From a virus, in the IMG/VR virus record IMGVR_UViG_3300009160_000119, positions 1-30,109 of that record: a stretch of DNA of 30,109 nt. One strand, given 5' to 3'. The notes below the pieces were generated by a model. The model saw only the letters and a list, made by a program, of their open reading frames with translations. It did no database searches and had not been told where the DNA came from. The position numbers and the translations under genes were made by a program. Shown piece after piece: positions 28,660 to 30,109 of the stretch; position 1 is the stretch's first letter, and every line of letters begins with the position of its first letter.

Positions 28660-30109
28660 ATGGCTATTCTTAAAATTTCAGAAGTAATCACGCAGCCTGA
28701 AGGATTAAAGGTTCCACAATCATCATCTTTAACTTTACCTTTGTCACTTGTAACTGAGCAAGCAACAGGAATTGGTAATATTGGAAAACAATTAGTTAAG
28801 ATTTACGAAGATCAAAAAGATAAAGAAGATAACAGCACTTACTTAGATATTATAACTAAAATATCTCCAGAGCTTTCAACAATCTATTCTGCAGCATCTA
28901 ATGAAACAAACGTATTAAAAGGTGCGCAAATATTTAGAGATACAATTAAAGAAAAAGATTTTTTATCTCAATATCCAGACATTAGTCGTAATGCCAAAGA
29001 TAAAATTAATACTTGGCTTGTTAAACAACAAATAGAATTACTACCAAAACTTTCATCAAAGATTACAGAAAACAGTATTAAAAAAACTGAAGTAACAAAT
29101 GAAAATTATTTAACACAATTAAATATAAAACGATCAACCGTTACTAATCCTTATGAAGCTGCATTAGGTGATGCTGAATTTAATAAAACTATTAACGATC
29201 CAGCATTTAAAAATATTTATGATGCAAAGGAATACGATAAAATTGTTAAAGATAAAAATTTACAATCTTTAAGATTTATTGTTGAAAATAATACTAAGCT
29301 AGATCCATTACTTACAATTAATAATGCTGAAACTATTGCAAATACTTTTGGAGAAAAAAGAGCTAATTTAATTTTAGAAAATGCAAAAGCAAGATTAGTA
29401 TCAGAGTCCACTAAAAAACTTGATCGAGAAAAATTTGAAACTCGTGCAACAACAGAGTCGCAAAATACTTATTTTGCCGAACTTTCAACTCGTATTAATA
29501 ATGCTAATAAAAATCCTAATGATAAAGAAGCAATTGAAGCACGACCAGATTTAGATTTTATTTATGATCTTAAAAATAAAGGATCAATTAATTCAGCTCA
29601 ATATGCACGACTTGTTCAAACTTATACTAGCAAAGAAGTTTTAACTGACGATCAATTTTTAAATGAACTAAATGTTCAAATTGCAGTTGCTGACAGCGTA
29701 GATAAGATTGATATTTTACAAGAGATTGTTAATGCCGATGTAACAATAATGAAACGATTAAAGGTAGATGATTTAGTTAAATTTAATGAAATATTAAATA
29801 AGTCAAAAGAAGATCGTAAAGGTTTTAGAGATTTCCAAAATTATTTAAAAATATTGCAAGCTGATGTGGGTGATCCAACAGGTGTATTATTTGCATTTAA
29901 TAAAGATGCAGGTGACGCAAAAACAAGAGCGGTCAGAGCAGCAGAGCGTTATAAGAGTTTTGTTTATGAGGAGAAAATGAAACCTGAAGATGCTTATGTA
30001 GCAGCTATTAAAGATGAGCAAAAATTTATACCTAAGATTACTCAAATACCACAGCCAGAAAGATTTACTCCAAGGTTTAGAGAATTTAATCAAGAAAATT
30101 ATAAAGATA
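28660..30109 (+). CDS. Large internal virion (ejection) protein, 3' end cut
   Basis: A frame opens at ATG 28660, eight bases after the previous stop, and is open for 483 codons to the window end. The product begins MAILKISEVITQPEGLKVPQ and becomes a long, charged, mainly helical protein (KDKEDNSTYLDIITKISPEL; LSTRINNANKNPNDKEAIEA). No transglycosylase motif is seen in the visible part. Position after gp13- and gp14-type genes suggests a gp15-like ejection protein, the inner part of the DNA translocation channel. Confidence 0.7.
   Translation, partial: MAILKISEVITQPEGLKVPQSSSLTLPLSLVTEQATGIGNIGKQLVKIYEDQKDKEDNSTYLDIITKISPELSTIYSAASNETNVLKGAQIFRDTIKEKDFLSQYPDISRNAKDKINTWLVKQQIELLPKLSSKITENSIKKTEVTNENYLTQLNIKRSTVTNPYEAALGDAEFNKTINDPAFKNIYDAKEYDKIVKDKNLQSLRFIVENNTKLDPLLTINNAETIANTFGEKRANLILENAKARLVSESTKKLDREKFETRATTESQNTYFAELSTRINNANKNPNDKEAIEARPDLDFIYDLKNKGSINSAQYARLVQTYTSKEVLTDDQFLNELNVQIAVADSVDKIDILQEIVNADVTIMKRLKVDDLVKFNEILNKSKEDRKGFRDFQNYLKILQADVGDPTGVLFAFNKDAGDAKTRAVRAAERYKSFVYEEKMKPEDAYVAAIKDEQKFIPKITQIPQPERFTPRFREFNQENYKD

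Noticed and set aside
1-30109. CRISPR array, insertion sequence or complete tRNA/rRNA gene
   Set aside because: No regularly spaced identical repeats, no transposase and no full RNA gene were found on reading both strands.

Overview
This window looks like most of the genome of a temperate, short-tailed (podovirus-like) phage. It probably infects a marine alphaproteobacterium, perhaps of the SAR11 type. That guess rests on the strong AT-richness, on small-protein and fibre families of pelagiphage or cyanophage flavour, and on an attachment site matching an elongator tRNA-Met (CAT). No host gene is visible. Phage genes lie on both sides of the attachment site, so this appears to be the free or circular form rather than an integrated prophage. 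The left edge cuts a tail-fibre gene and the right edge cuts an internal-virion-type gene. The genome could therefore close into a circle across these edges, with internal virion proteins running into tail fibres.

Layout: 1-5015 (+) holds tail fibre and adhesin genes, with a C1q-like fibre plus small accessory gene duplicated in tandem. 5048-7036 (+) is a lysis region with holin-like membrane proteins, a GH24 lysozyme and a possible small PD-(D/E)XK protein, followed by a zinc-finger-like protein and a very basic 52-residue protein. 7037-7671 is the attP region, with the 5' half of a tRNA-Met gene and several copies of a TTTGTACCA motif. 7672-8919 is a tyrosine integrase, ending at a convergent terminator region. 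15383 down to 8968 (-) is a long, tightly overlapping leftward operon. It runs from a putative CI-like repressor and an excisionase-like HTH protein, through a RecB-like exonuclease and a Rad52/ERF-type annealing protein, to about a dozen small mostly unknown genes. 15499-16937 (+) is a divergent operon with a winged-helix replication-type protein and a DUF6362-like protein. 17128 onward (+) is the packaging and morphogenesis module: HGGxSTG protein, small and large terminase, three small LLG-tailed proteins, T7-like portal, Bbp19-like protein, scaffold, capsid, decoration protein, hairpin terminator, tail tubular proteins A and B, and internal virion proteins.

How the parts work together: the divergent region at 15384-15498 resembles an immunity switch. 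It has a strong leftward promoter giving an almost leaderless repressor message, and an inverted-repeat operator whose sequence recurs before the exonuclease gene. Integrase and attP provide lysogeny, the exonuclease and annealing pair provides recombination, and the rightward modules build and release the virion. The least ordinary features are the attP that carries the 5' rather than the 3' half of a tRNA gene, the copy of the attP tandem motif placed about 10 kb away beside the terminase genes, the shared operator sequence, and the block of small uncharacterised leftward genes, several of which are shorter than 60 codons.
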